Shown piece after piece: positions 9,316 through 17,541 of a DNA stretch of 64,000 nucleotides (position 1 is the stretch's first letter; each line of letters starts with the position of its first letter). Position numbers and translations under genes: made by a program. Source of the DNA: Streptomyces liangshanensis (GTDB taxonomy: Bacteria > Actinomycetota > Actinomycetes > Streptomycetales > Streptomycetaceae); NCBI RefSeq assembly GCF_011694815.1, contig NZ_CP050177.1, forward strand, positions 1,178,001 to 1,242,000, given 5' to 3'. The notes under the pieces are model-generated. The model was not told the DNA's origin and did not search any database. It saw only the letters and a list, made by a program, of their open reading frames with translations.

Positions 9316-10401
9316 GTGGGAGCGAAGGGGACGTCGTCCGGAGGGGCCCCGCAGGCCAGGCGCGGCCCCGCCCGCCGTCCGACGATGAAGGACATCGCCC
9401 AGCGCGCGGGGGTGTCGGAGAGCGCCGTGTCCTTCGCGCTCAACGACCGGCCCGGCGTCTCGGAGGTCACCCGCGACCGGGTCAGGCGGGTCGCCGAGCA
9501 GTTGGGCTGGCGGCCCAGCACCGCCGCCCGCGCGCTGTCCGGGGAGGGGTCGGCCACGGTCGGCCTGGTGCTCGCCAGGCCGGCCGCGACCCTCGGGGTG
9601 GACTCGTTCTTCCTCCAGTTGATCTCCGGCATCCAGGAGGTGCTGGCGCGACGCCAACTCGGCCTGCTCTTCCAGGTGGTGGAGGACGTCGACGCCGAGT
9701 GCGCGGTCTACCGGCGGTGGTGGGCGGAGCACCGGGTCGACGGGGTGCTCGTCGTGGACCCGAGGACCGACGACCCCCGGCCCGACCTGCTGGACGAACT
9801 GGGCCTGCCCGGTGTGGTGATCGGCGCGCTGCCCGGCGACGACGCGGGCCCGCACCCCGGCCTCTCGCAGGTGCGGGCCGACGACACCGGGGCCATGGCG
9901 TCGATCGTGGGCCGGCTGCACGAGCTGGGGCACCGGCGGATCGTGCACATCGCGGGCCTGCCCTCCTTCGCCCATACCGAGCGCCGCATCGAGTCGCTGC
10001 GGATCGAGGCCGCGCGGCGCGGCCTCGACGGGGTCCGCTCGCTCACCACGGACTACTCCGACACCGAGGGCGCCGCGGTGACCCGCCGCGTCCTGGAGGG
10101 GGGCACCCCGCCGACCGCGCTGATCTACGACAACGACGTGATGGCCGCGGCCGGGGCGGCGGTCACGGCGGGCCTGGGCCTCTCCGTGCCGCGCGACGTC
10201 TCCGTCGTGTCGTGGGAGGACTCGGCGCTCTGCCGGCTCGTCCACCCCTGGCTGACCGCCCTCTCCCGGGACACGATCGCCTTCGGGCGGATCGCCGCGG
10301 GGGAGCTGGCCGCGCTGCTCGACGGGGGCGCGGCCCGCTCCGTACAGGTGCCGCTCCCCCGGTTGATCGAGCGCGAGAGCACGGGAGAAGCACGGAAGTA
10401 G
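9316..10401 (+). CDS. LacI-family transcriptional regulator
   Basis: LacI/GalR repressor, 361 residues. The N-terminal helix-turn-helix and hinge are clear: TMKDIAQRAGVSESAVSFALN, then TRDRVRRVAEQLGWRPSTAARALS. The rest is a periplasmic-binding-like sugar-sensing domain (GLVLARPAATLGVDSFF onwards). The GTG at 9316 is used here; the ATG at 9385 would start right at the helix-turn-helix (MKDIAQRAG) and cannot be excluded, since neither has a strong ribosome site. It is divergent from the importer and glycosidase operon and is its likely local repressor, releasing DNA when an imported mannose- or GlcNAc-containing sugar binds. The 3' end runs into an 11-base tandem repeat. Confidence 0.92.
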   Translation: MGAKGTSSGGAPQARRGPARRPTMKDIAQRAGVSESAVSFALNDRPGVSEVTRDRVRRVAEQLGWRPSTAARALSGEGSATVGLVLARPAATLGVDSFFLQLISGIQEVLARRQLGLLFQVVEDVDAECAVYRRWWAEHRVDGVLVVDPRTDDPRPDLLDELGLPGVVIGALPGDDAGPHPGLSQVRADDTGAMASIVGRLHELGHRRIVHIAGLPSFAHTERRIESLRIEAARRGLDGVRSLTTDYSDTEGAAVTRRVLEGGTPPTALIYDNDVMAAAGAAVTAGLGLSVPRDVSVVSWEDSALCRLVHPWLTALSRDTIAFGRIAAGELAALLDGGAARSVQVPLPRLIERESTGEARK

Positions 10402-10459
10402 GACGGAAGTAGCCCGGAAGCAGGGCGGAAGCAGACCGGAGGTAGGGCGGAGGTAAGGC
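10394..10459 (+). repeat. Six-copy 11-bp imperfect tandem repeat
   Basis: Six head-to-tail 11-base units, consensus GGAAGYAGGGC, start at 10394, 10405, 10416, 10427, 10438 and 10449. The first unit contains the lacI-type stop codon (10399-10401); the rest are intergenic. The later units drift to GGAGGTAGGGC and GGAGGTAAGGC. No function is evident. It could have arisen by replication slippage. Confidence 0.85.
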
Positions 10460-10485
10460 GGGTCGAATCGATGCTGTCGCGACCA

Positions 10486-10523
10486 TTGACACCCCAAGAG
10501 ATCAAGTGATCTATTCACTTCCA
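10486..10523 (+). promoter_or_regulatory. Leaderless promoter and operator-like palindrome of the GntR gene
   Basis: TTGACA (10486-10491), an 18-base spacer and TCTATT (10510-10515) place the transcript start at about the A of the ATG at 10523. No ribosome site is present, consistent with a leaderless mRNA. AAGTGA and TCACTT (10504-10509 and 10515-10520) form a perfect 6-base inverted repeat with a 5-base spacer over the -10 box. This is the usual place and shape for GntR autoregulation. Confidence 0.6.
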
Positions 10524-11212
10524 TGAGTCGCAGTGAGGTGTCACTGTCCGAGCATCTGGCGGACAGCATCGTTGAGATCATCCGAACCGAACGGCTGGTT
10601 CCCGGGGACGTCCTGGCGTCCTCCCGGGACCTGGCCCGACGGTTCGACGTCACCACGCCCACGGTCCGCGAGGCGTTGCGCAGGCTCGAGGCCACGGGCG
10701 TGGTGGAGTTCCGGCACGGCTCGGGTACGTACGTGGGTCCCGGCAGCGAGCGGCGGCTGCTCGCCAATCCCCATCTGCCGCGCAGCAGCCGCGAGTCGGT
10801 CCTCGAACTGGTCGAGGCACGGCTCGTGCTGGAGCCCGCCGTCGCGGCCGCGGCGGCGCGGGTCCGCGAGTCCGACGCGGTGGGCCGGCTGGAGGCGGCG
10901 GCGGTCAACGCCCTGCACCCGCCGGAGGATTCACCGCTCACGTCGACGCACTTCCACGTGGCCCTCGCCGCGGCCAGCGGCAACGCGCTGCTGCGGGAGG
11001 CCGTGGAGGCGCTGCTCCAGGTCAGGGCCAGGGAACAGGTCGAGATCCGGCACCGCTACAACGACCGGGCGCGGGACCACGCCGAGCACGTGGAGATCTT
11101 CGAGGCGGTACGGGACGGCGACGCGGACGCGGCCGAGCGGCTGACCCGGGACCACCTCGGGGCCATCCGCGAGGCCGTCCTCGCCGCCGACTTCCCGGGG
11201 GGCGAGCGATGA
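10523..11212 (+). CDS. GntR-family (FadR subfamily) regulator
   Basis: 229 residues. The N-terminal winged helix-turn-helix is LADSIVEIIRTERLVPGDVLAS with the recognition region TTPTVREALRRLEATGVVEFRHGSGTYV, typical of GntR proteins. The C-terminal all-helical FCD ligand domain carries candidate metal-binding residues in STHFHVALAAASGN and the later DHAEHVEIFEAVRDGDADAAERL segment. The ATG directly follows a promoter and palindrome, suggesting autoregulation and leaderless translation. It overlaps the creatininase-family gene in an ATGA junction, so the regulator and hydrolase are co-expressed and the hydrolase is the likely target. Confidence 0.92.
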   Translation: MSRSEVSLSEHLADSIVEIIRTERLVPGDVLASSRDLARRFDVTTPTVREALRRLEATGVVEFRHGSGTYVGPGSERRLLANPHLPRSSRESVLELVEARLVLEPAVAAAAARVRESDAVGRLEAAAVNALHPPEDSPLTSTHFHVALAAASGNALLREAVEALLQVRAREQVEIRHRYNDRARDHAEHVEIFEAVRDGDADAAERLTRDHLGAIREAVLAADFPGGER

Positions 11213-12015
11213 GCACCCACGCTCCGGCGTCACCCTCCCCGGCCGCGACCCGGCCGCCGCTGCGACTGGCGGAGATGACCACGATCGAGGCGGCCGCCGC
11301 CGTCACGGCGAGCCCGGTGGTGATCCTCCCGGCGGGCGCGTTCGAACAGCACGGCCCCGGCATGCCGTTGGCCACGGACACCATCCGGGCCGAGGGGGTC
11401 GCCGAGCGGGTGGCCGCCGGACTGGGCGGGCGCGTGGTGATCGGCCCGCCCGTACCGGTCGGGGTGTCCCCGCACCACCTCGCCTTCGCCGGCACGGTCA
11501 CACTGACCACCACCACCCTGGCGGCGGTGATCCGTGAGTACGTGGAGAGCCTCTACCGGCACGGCTGGCGCAAGATCCTCGTGGTGACCGGTCACGGCGG
11601 CAACAACGCCACCCTGACCACGGTGGCGCAGGACCTGCTCACCACCCACCCCGACCTCCAGTTCGCCTGGACGCCCGTCACCCCGCTGGCCTCCGACGTC
11701 GTGTCGGGAATGGGCGTCAGCGAGGTGCACGGGCACAGCGGGGAGGCGGAGACCGCCCAGATGCTGCACCTGGCACCGCACTTGGTGCACGGTGACCGGC
11801 TGGTCCCCGGGACGACGGCGACCGACCAGCTCGATCCGCTCTCCCGGCTCGCCCGGCACGGCAGCCACCCCGCGCTCGCCGTGCGCTACGACCGGCTCAG
11901 TGAGAACGGGGTGCTCGGCGACCCGCGGTCGGCGACCCCCGCGGACGGCGAGGCGATCGTGGACGCGGTCGTCGCCCGCGTGACCGCGTTCGTCAAGGAG
12001 TGGCTGGACGTCTGA
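11209..12015 (+). CDS. Creatininase-family hydrolase
   Basis: 268 residues, creatininase / creatinine amidohydrolase superfamily. These are metal-dependent amidases including creatininase, the MftE mycofactocin peptidase and FAPy hydrolase. Metal-ligand motifs are seen in FEQHGPGMPLATDTIRAE, VTGHGGNNATL and HGHSGEAETAQML. The substrate is unknown. No mycofactocin genes are nearby, so MftE is unlikely. The ATG overlaps the GntR stop by 4 bases. The start region is Ala/Pro-rich with no signal peptide, so it is cytoplasmic. Regulation by the upstream GntR protein is inferred from the coupling. Confidence 0.9.
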   Translation: MSTHAPASPSPAATRPPLRLAEMTTIEAAAAVTASPVVILPAGAFEQHGPGMPLATDTIRAEGVAERVAAGLGGRVVIGPPVPVGVSPHHLAFAGTVTLTTTTLAAVIREYVESLYRHGWRKILVVTGHGGNNATLTTVAQDLLTTHPDLQFAWTPVTPLASDVVSGMGVSEVHGHSGEAETAQMLHLAPHLVHGDRLVPGTTATDQLDPLSRLARHGSHPALAVRYDRLSENGVLGDPRSATPADGEAIVDAVVARVTAFVKEWLDV

Positions 12016-12100
12016 TCCCGTACCACTCGCCTCACCCGCGCCACCCATGACGGCGGGTGCGGTGCCGTAGCCCCGGCCTGCCCGGAGCACCGCGGCGGCA

Positions 12101-12228
12101 CCGCACGGCCCGCACCACCGCACGGCCCGTACCACCGCTCCACACGCACCACCGCTGTACGCACCACCGCTTGAGCCGCACCACACGCACCACCGCTTGA
12201 ACCGCACCACCGCTCACACGCACCACCC
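12101..12228. repeat. Degenerate CGCACCACCG repeat tract in a 359-bp intergenic gap
   Basis: About eight copies of a CGCACCAC(CG) motif with irregular spacing, often extended as CGCACCACCGCTTG, fill much of the gap 12016-12374 between the creatininase-family gene and the esterase gene. No open frame with sensible codon use is seen in it. It looks like a decayed minisatellite. The esterase ribosome site lies at the right end of the gap. Confidence 0.6.
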
Positions 12229-12374
12229 CGCCCGCCACGCCGGGCCCGCACTCCCCGTCACGCGTCCGCGCGTCCCCGTACGCACCCGCGTCCCCGCCCC
12301 GCCATGCCCGGGGCACCCCCTGCCCAGAACCCCACCGCCGTCCGCCCCCGGGCGTCCGGCAGAAGGAGCCTGCC

Positions 12375-13379
12375 ATGAGCAACGTCCAGAGAAGCAGAAG
12401 CGCCCTCTCCCTCCGGCGGCTGGTCACCGCCGCGTCCGGCCTCGCGCTGTGTCTCGCGGCGACCGCCACCACGGCGTCCGCCTCCGCGACCACCACCGCC
12501 GTACCGCAGAAGGCGCAGTCCAAGGCCGCCTGCCGGCTGCCCGCGCCCCAACTGCCCGGCACCAGCGCGGCGCACACGATCAACAGCGGCGGCCGCGAGC
12601 GCGCCTACCGGCTGCACCTGCCGGCCGACTACACGAAGAAGCGGGACTGGCCGGTCGTGATGGCCTTCCACGGACGCGGCAACACCGGTATCGGTACGGA
12701 GGAGTTCTCCAAGCTGTCGACCCTCCCGGCCGTCGTCGTCTACCCCGAGGGCGTCATCGGCACCGGCGACGGCGACCGGCAGGCCTGGCAGGGCGCGCCC
12801 TACGCGGCGGCCGGCGTCGACGACGTCGCGTTCACCGGCCACCTGCTCGACAAGCTCGAAGCCACCCTGTGCGTCGACGAACGGCGCGTGTACGCCACCG
12901 GCAAGTCCAACGGCGCCGGCTTCGTCAGTACGCTCCTCGCCTGCCGGATGGCCGACCGGATCGCCGCCGTGGCCCCCGTCGCCGCCGCGCTCTACCCGAC
13001 CGGTCAGCCGTGCCGCCCGTCCCGCCCGGTGCCCATGATCGAGTTCCACGGCACCGGCGACGTGACCATCCCGTACGCGGGTGACGCCGACCGCGGCCTG
13101 CCCGCGATCGACACCTGGGCGGCGGACTGGGCCGCCCGCAACGGCTGCCACACCCGGCCCCAGGTGCGGGTGACCGCGCCCGACATCACCACGACCCGCT
13201 GGAAGGGCTGCGACCGCGGCGCCGAGGTGCGGCACGTCGCCGTGACGGACGGCGGGCACACCTGGCCCGGCGCCGACAGCTACAGCGGCGGCGGCTACAC
13301 CACCCAGACCATCGAGGCGCACGACGTGCTGTGGGCGTTCCTGAAGGACTTCCGCACGCCCAAGCCGCGCACCCACTGA
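12375..13379 (+). CDS. Secreted CE1-type esterase (feruloyl esterase / PHB depolymerase-like)
   Basis: 334 residues, alpha/beta hydrolase of the LpqC/carbohydrate esterase 1 group. A Sec signal peptide is visible (RRLVTAASGLALCLAATATTASA). The oxyanion region is VVMAFHGRG, the nucleophile elbow is GKSNGAG, the acid is in FHGTGDVTIPY and the histidine in GGHTWPG. Six cysteines after the signal fit disulfides in an exported protein. Likely substrates are feruloyl or acetyl esters on plant polysaccharide, or polyhydroxyalkanoate; the sequence does not decide. AGAAGGAG lies upstream of the ATG. It is transcribed with the same orientation as the AbgT gene 99 bases downstream. Confidence 0.88.
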   Translation: MSNVQRSRSALSLRRLVTAASGLALCLAATATTASASATTTAVPQKAQSKAACRLPAPQLPGTSAAHTINSGGRERAYRLHLPADYTKKRDWPVVMAFHGRGNTGIGTEEFSKLSTLPAVVVYPEGVIGTGDGDRQAWQGAPYAAAGVDDVAFTGHLLDKLEATLCVDERRVYATGKSNGAGFVSTLLACRMADRIAAVAPVAAALYPTGQPCRPSRPVPMIEFHGTGDVTIPYAGDADRGLPAIDTWAADWAARNGCHTRPQVRVTAPDITTTRWKGCDRGAEVRHVAVTDGGHTWPGADSYSGGGYTTQTIEAHDVLWAFLKDFRTPKPRTH

Positions 13380-13478
13380 CCCCTCCCCCGTCCCACTGAG
13401 CCCCCACACCGCAGGTCCCCCGCCCCCCACCGCCGAGCCCACCGCCTACCCTCAGGTCCGAGCAAGGAGCCGCTCCCC

Positions 13479-15086
13479 ATGACCACACCGACCCCGCCCG
13501 CACCCCCCGGCAGATCGTCCCCGCCGACCGGCGACCCCGCGGACCCGCGCGGCGCGGCCGCCGCCGAGGGGGCGCAACTGCCCCGCATCGTCCGCGCGAT
13601 GGCGGTCATCGAACGGGCGGGCAACGCGCTGCCGCATCCGTTCTGGCTGTTCTGGATCCTCTCCGGCGTGCTCGCCGTCGTGAGCGCGTTCCTGGCCGCC
13701 GCCGACGTCTCCGTCGTCTCCCCGAGCGACCACAAGACGGTCGTCGTCCAGAACCTGCTGAGCGGTGACGGCCTGGCGATGGCCGTCTCCACCATGATCG
13801 AGAACTTCGCCACCTTCCCGCCGATGGCCACGATCGTCGTCGTCATCATGGGCGTCGCGGTGGCCGAGCGGACCGGCTTCCTCGCCGCGCTGATGCGGGT
13901 CAGCGTCTCGCGCGTGCCGGCCGCCTGGGTCGTGTTCGCCGTCGCCTTCGCCGGGACCGTGGCGCACGTCGCCTCGGCCGCCGCGTACATCATCCTCGTC
14001 CCCCTGGGCGGGCTGGCCTTCCGGGCCGTCGGGCGCTCCCCGATCCTCGGCATCGTCGTCGCCTACACGGCGATCGCGTCCGGCTACGACGCGAGTCCGG
14101 TGCCGACGCCCAACGACGCGATCTTCGCGGGCATCACCACCGCCGCCGCGAAGATCGTCGGCGGGGACGACGCGTACGTCTCGCCGCTGAGCAACTGGTT
14201 CTTCAACATCGCCTCGTCGCTGCTGCTGGCGGCCGTCATCACCCTCGTGGTGCGGTTCGTGCTGAGCAAGCGGCCGGACCTCGACGCCGACCCGGACGCC
14301 GAGCTGGAGGACCTGGGCGCGCTCACCCTCAGCCCGAAGGAGCGCTCCGCGCTGCGCGCCGCCGTGCTGACGCTGGTCGGCACGCTGGTCGTGCTCGTCG
14401 CGGTGATGGTCCCGGCGTCGTCCCCGCTGCGGGGCGAGGGCGGCAGCATCGTCGAGTCGCCGTTCCTGGACGGCATCGCGGCGGTGGTCGCGTTCGTCTT
14501 CGGCCTGGTGGGGATCGTGTACGGGTACCGCTCCGGGTCGATCACCTCGGCGGGCGACGTGCCGAAGCTGATGGGCCAGGGCATCAAGCAGATGGCGCCG
14601 GTGCTGGTGCTGTTCTTCGCGATCGCCCAGTTCCTCGCGTACTTCGACTGGACCCGGATCGGCGACGTGCTCGCCGTACGGGCGGCGGAGGCGCTGGAGC
14701 GCAGCGGGATGCCGATCGTGCTGGTGTTCCTGCTGATCCTGCTGCTGCTGACCCTCGTCAACGTGATGGTGACGAGCGGGTCCGCGATGTGGGCGCTGGC
14801 CGCGCCCGTCCTGGTGCCGATGCTGATGCTCGTCAGCGTCCCGGCCGAGACGACCCAGGCGCTGTTCCGGATCGCGGACTCCGGGTCGACCGCGATCACG
14901 CCGATGAGTCCGTACTTCCTGATGGCTCTCGGCTTCCTCCAGCGGTACCGCAAGAACGCCGGCATCGGCACGCTCGCGTCGTACACCCTGCCGCTGGCGG
15001 TCGCGATGACGGTGGCGTGGACCGCGCTGTTCCTGATCTGGTGGGCGGTCGGCATTCCGCTCGGACCGGGGGCGCCGGTGCGCTAG
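13479..15086 (+). CDS. AbgT-family transporter
   Basis: 535 residues, about 12 hydrophobic segments, AbgT family. Known members import p-aminobenzoyl-glutamate or export sulfonamides. Family-like features are the N-terminal ERAGNALPHPFWLFW, the hairpin region ASGYDASPVPTPNDAIFAGIT, and the C-terminal hairpin DSGSTAITPMSPYF. The N-terminus is a Pro-rich cytoplasmic tail. AAGGAG is nine bases before the ATG. It is followed by a very strong hairpin at 15144-15196. No aminobenzoyl-glutamate hydrolase gene is adjacent, so the substrate is open. Confidence 0.92.
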   Translation: MTTPTPPAPPGRSSPPTGDPADPRGAAAAEGAQLPRIVRAMAVIERAGNALPHPFWLFWILSGVLAVVSAFLAAADVSVVSPSDHKTVVVQNLLSGDGLAMAVSTMIENFATFPPMATIVVVIMGVAVAERTGFLAALMRVSVSRVPAAWVVFAVAFAGTVAHVASAAAYIILVPLGGLAFRAVGRSPILGIVVAYTAIASGYDASPVPTPNDAIFAGITTAAAKIVGGDDAYVSPLSNWFFNIASSLLLAAVITLVVRFVLSKRPDLDADPDAELEDLGALTLSPKERSALRAAVLTLVGTLVVLVAVMVPASSPLRGEGGSIVESPFLDGIAAVVAFVFGLVGIVYGYRSGSITSAGDVPKLMGQGIKQMAPVLVLFFAIAQFLAYFDWTRIGDVLAVRAAEALERSGMPIVLVFLLILLLLTLVNVMVTSGSAMWALAAPVLVPMLMLVSVPAETTQALFRIADSGSTAITPMSPYFLMALGFLQRYRKNAGIGTLASYTLPLAVAMTVAWTALFLIWWAVGIPLGPGAPVR

Positions 15087-15143
15087 GGACCCCAGGTGGC
15101 ACCGGGCCGGGGCGGCCCGTGTTGCGGCCGGATGAAATCACCG

Positions 15144-15196
15144 GCGAGCACCGGCCCCCGGCGGTGGGGATCCCACCGCCGGGGGCCGGTGCTCGC
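15144..15196 (+). terminator. 25-bp perfect hairpin downstream of AbgT gene
   Basis: 15144-15168 is perfectly complementary to 15172-15196 with the 3-base loop GAT. No T-run follows, as is common for Streptomyces terminators. It ends about 110 bases after the AbgT stop and 187 bases before the next start. I see no other feature in the 296-base gap 15087-15382. Confidence 0.8.
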
Positions 15197-15382
15197 GCCG
15201 CAGGTGGGAGGCGCGCCGGGCGCGGGGGCCGGGCGCGTACGGGGGCGGCGCGGCGCCCCGGGAGGGCGGTTGACGTGCCCGGACGCCGCTGCCACGCTCC
15301 GGGGCAGCGCCCCCCGCCGGGCCCGCTCCCCCGCTCCCTCGTGCCCCCACCTCCGCCCCGCCGTGACCTCCCAGGAGTGCCG

Positions 15383-16669
15383 ATGTCACCCGTACCGCCG
15401 ACCGAGACCGCGTACGACCGGCGGCGGCTGCGCCAGTGGCGTGACGGCGAGGCGGTGTCTCCCGGGGTGGAGCGGCGCGACCTGTTGAGGCTGCTCGCGG
15501 CGGCCTCGGTCGCGGGACCGGTGGCGGGATCCTTCCTCGCCGGTGCCGGGAGCGCGGCCGCCGCCACCGTGCCCGCCGCGCCGGGCGCCGCGCCCGGCAT
15601 CGTGAAGCCGCTGCCCACCGACGTGTTCACCGTCCGGGGCACCAACGCGGAGACCAACTTCGCGGCGCTGCGCTCCACCGGCCTGCACACTCCCGCGAGC
15701 CACTTCTTCGTCCGCAACCACACCGTGACGCCCCGGATCGCCGCCGAGGACTGGTCGTTGACGGTGTGGGGCAGCGGACTGCGCGGCCCCGCCGTCGAGT
15801 TCGGCTACGAGCAGTTGCGCGCGCTGCCGTCGGTGACCCGCACCGCGTTCGTCGAGTGCGCGGGGAACGGCCGCAGTTACTACACGACCCAGCAGCGGGA
15901 GACCGTGAGCGGTACGGCCTGGACGCTGGGCGCGATCGGCGTCGCCCGCTGGCGCGGCGTACGGCTCTCCGACGTCCTGCGGCGCGCGGGCATCACGTCC
16001 CGCGCGGTCGACGTCCTGCCGCGCGGCCTGGACGACGAGGTCGTCAGCGCCGGGGTGAACCTCGGCCGGGTCCGCCGGCCGCTGCCCGTCGCGAAGGCGC
16101 TGGACGACGTGCTGCTCGCGTACGAGATGAACGGCGAGCCGCTGCCGCCCGACCACGGCTTCCCCGTCCGGCTGGTCGTGCCGTCCTGGATCGGCGTGGC
16201 GAACATCAAGTGGCTCGGCGACATCGAGGTCAGCGACCAGCCGCTGTACAGCCCGTGGAACACGGACCTCTACCGGCTGTTCGGCCCCGCCTACCCGCCC
16301 GAGGGCAGCGCGCCGCTGACCCGGCAGACGCTCAAGAGCGCGTTCGAGCTGGCGCCGGGCGCGTCCGTGCCCGCGCACCGGCGGCAGGTGCTGACGGGCC
16401 GGTCCTGGTCGGGCGGCGCGCCCGTGCGCACGGTGGAGGTCAGCACCGACGGGGGCTCGACGTGGCGCCGCGCGCGGCTGCGGGACACACCCGAGCGGCA
16501 CAGCTGGGTCCGCTGGTCGGCGGAGTGGGTGCCGCGCGACCGGGGCCCCGCCGTGCTGCTCGCCCGCGCGACGGACCGCTCGGGCCGCACCCAGCCGGAC
16601 GTGGCGGTGCCGAACACGCAGGGCTATCTGTTCGACGCGGTGGTACGGCACGAGGTGACGGTCGTCTGA
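15383..16669 (+). CDS. Tat-exported sulfite-oxidase-like molybdopterin enzyme
   Basis: 428 residues. The N-terminus has a twin-arginine signal (RRDLLRLLAAASVAG) and then Ala-rich sequence. The central oxidoreductase molybdopterin-binding domain contains FVECAGNGRSYY; C159 is the expected Mo-ligating cysteine. GFPVRLVVPSWIGVANIKWLGDIEV is a typical cofactor-pocket segment. The C-terminal Mo-co dimerisation domain starts near TLKSAFELAPGA and contains VEVSTDGGSTW. It is predicted to work outside the membrane, oxidising sulfite or reducing a related substrate. No heme domain is present, and no partner membrane subunit is adjacent. CAGGAG precedes the ATG at 15383. Confidence 0.92.
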   Translation: MSPVPPTETAYDRRRLRQWRDGEAVSPGVERRDLLRLLAAASVAGPVAGSFLAGAGSAAAATVPAAPGAAPGIVKPLPTDVFTVRGTNAETNFAALRSTGLHTPASHFFVRNHTVTPRIAAEDWSLTVWGSGLRGPAVEFGYEQLRALPSVTRTAFVECAGNGRSYYTTQQRETVSGTAWTLGAIGVARWRGVRLSDVLRRAGITSRAVDVLPRGLDDEVVSAGVNLGRVRRPLPVAKALDDVLLAYEMNGEPLPPDHGFPVRLVVPSWIGVANIKWLGDIEVSDQPLYSPWNTDLYRLFGPAYPPEGSAPLTRQTLKSAFELAPGASVPAHRRQVLTGRSWSGGAPVRTVEVSTDGGSTWRRARLRDTPERHSWVRWSAEWVPRDRGPAVLLARATDRSGRTQPDVAVPNTQGYLFDAVVRHEVTVV

Positions 16670-16685
16670 GGGAGCGAGCGGGGCG

Positions 16686-16706
16686 CCGGTCCCCGTAGGG
16701 GGCCGG
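16686..16706. terminator. Bidirectional hairpin terminator
   Basis: CCGGTCCCC (16686-16694) and GGGGGCCGG (16698-16706) pair with one G-U and a 3-base loop. It lies between the convergent Mo-enzyme gene and the small leftward gene at 16748, and can serve both. Confidence 0.65.
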
Positions 16707-16747
16707 ACCCGTGCGGGAACGTACGGGCCCGGCCGCAACGCCGCGGT

Positions 16748-16936
16748 CTACGCGGGTGTGGTGCTCTCGTCGTGCCGGGTTTCCGCGGCCGCCTGGTCGG
16801 CGGGCGCGGTGGAGTCGGTCGCGGCCTGGGTCTGCGTCGTGGCCGGGGCCGGGCGGCGGCGGATCTCGGGGGCGTCGGCGCGAGCGGCCTCGGCGCGCAG
16901 CAGGGCGTTCAGGGCGGCGAAGGGGTCGATGGGCAT
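16748..16936 (-). CDS. Small hypothetical protein, 62 aa
   Basis: I do not recognise this protein. It begins MPIDPFAALNALLRAEAARA, a short amphipathic helix, then becomes Pro/Ala/Thr-rich and ends DESTTPA. GAGG lies a suitable distance before the ATG. It is 75 bases downstream of another small gene in the same orientation and the two may be an operon. The ordered N-terminus and disordered tail look like a real small protein rather than a random frame. No cysteines, no membrane segment. Confidence 0.5.
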   Translation of the reverse strand: MPIDPFAALNALLRAEAARADAPEIRRRPAPATTQTQAATDSTAPADQAAAETRHDESTTPA

Positions 16937-17011
16937 GGCGGTGTCCTCACGGTCGTGGGCGGTGCTGGGTCGACTGCTGCGGGGCGACGGGCACAGGGGT
17001 GCCCCCGCCTG

Positions 17012-17395
17012 TCAGCAGCGCAGCACGGCCCCCGAGGCGGCGGACGGCACGCGTGAGGTGTCCTGAGGGGTGAACGACCGGACGTACGGGGGCGGTTGCA
17101 CCGCCCGCCCGGTGACTCCCGCGCGGGGTACGGCGGGAGCGCCACCGGCTCGTACCGCCCGGCCCACGGCGGTCCGTTCGTTCTCGGCGGGGTCCTGCTG
17201 CCCCTCGCCCGCCGGTTCGGGCACGGCGGAGGCCGGCGGCCTGGGCTCCGCGGCCGAGGCGGGGTCGTGGCCGCTGTCCAGCGACATGCCGAGGAACGCG
17301 AGGAGGACCAGCAGCGTCATCAGTGCGATCCGGCGCGCGCGAGCGGCGCGGGCCGCCGCGACGGGGCGGTGGGTGACGGGCGCGGCACAGTACAT
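17012..17395 (-). CDS. Small single-pass membrane or secreted protein
   Basis: 127 residues, unrecognised. A basic Ala/Arg stretch (AAARAARARR) is followed by one hydrophobic segment IALMTLLVLLAFLGMSL and then a Pro/Ala-rich tail ending in VLRC with a terminal cysteine. This fits an N-in membrane anchor or an uncleaved signal. The start is the ATG at 17395, with AGGAGG seven bases upstream; a longer frame from 17419 lacks one. It precedes the 62-residue gene, so the two are probably co-transcribed. Confidence 0.6.
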   Translation of the reverse strand: MYCAAPVTHRPVAAARAARARRIALMTLLVLLAFLGMSLDSGHDPASAAEPRPPASAVPEPAGEGQQDPAENERTAVGRAVRAGGAPAVPRAGVTGRAVQPPPYVRSFTPQDTSRVPSAASGAVLRC

Positions 17396-17541
17396 GGCGG
17401 GACCTCCTGGACACGCCACCTCTGCCCGTCAGCGCCCGCGATCCCCCCTCCGCCGCCCCGGATTACCCCGTACGCCGACGCAAACCCCCTGTCCGAAGGA
17501 CATCCGCCACCCCCGTTCGAACCCGGACCCGTCCGGCGGCG

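Noticed and set aside
11209..12015. Mycofactocin peptidase MftE
   Set aside because: The fold fits, but no mftA, mftB, mftC or related genes are nearby, and the partner is a GntR regulator.
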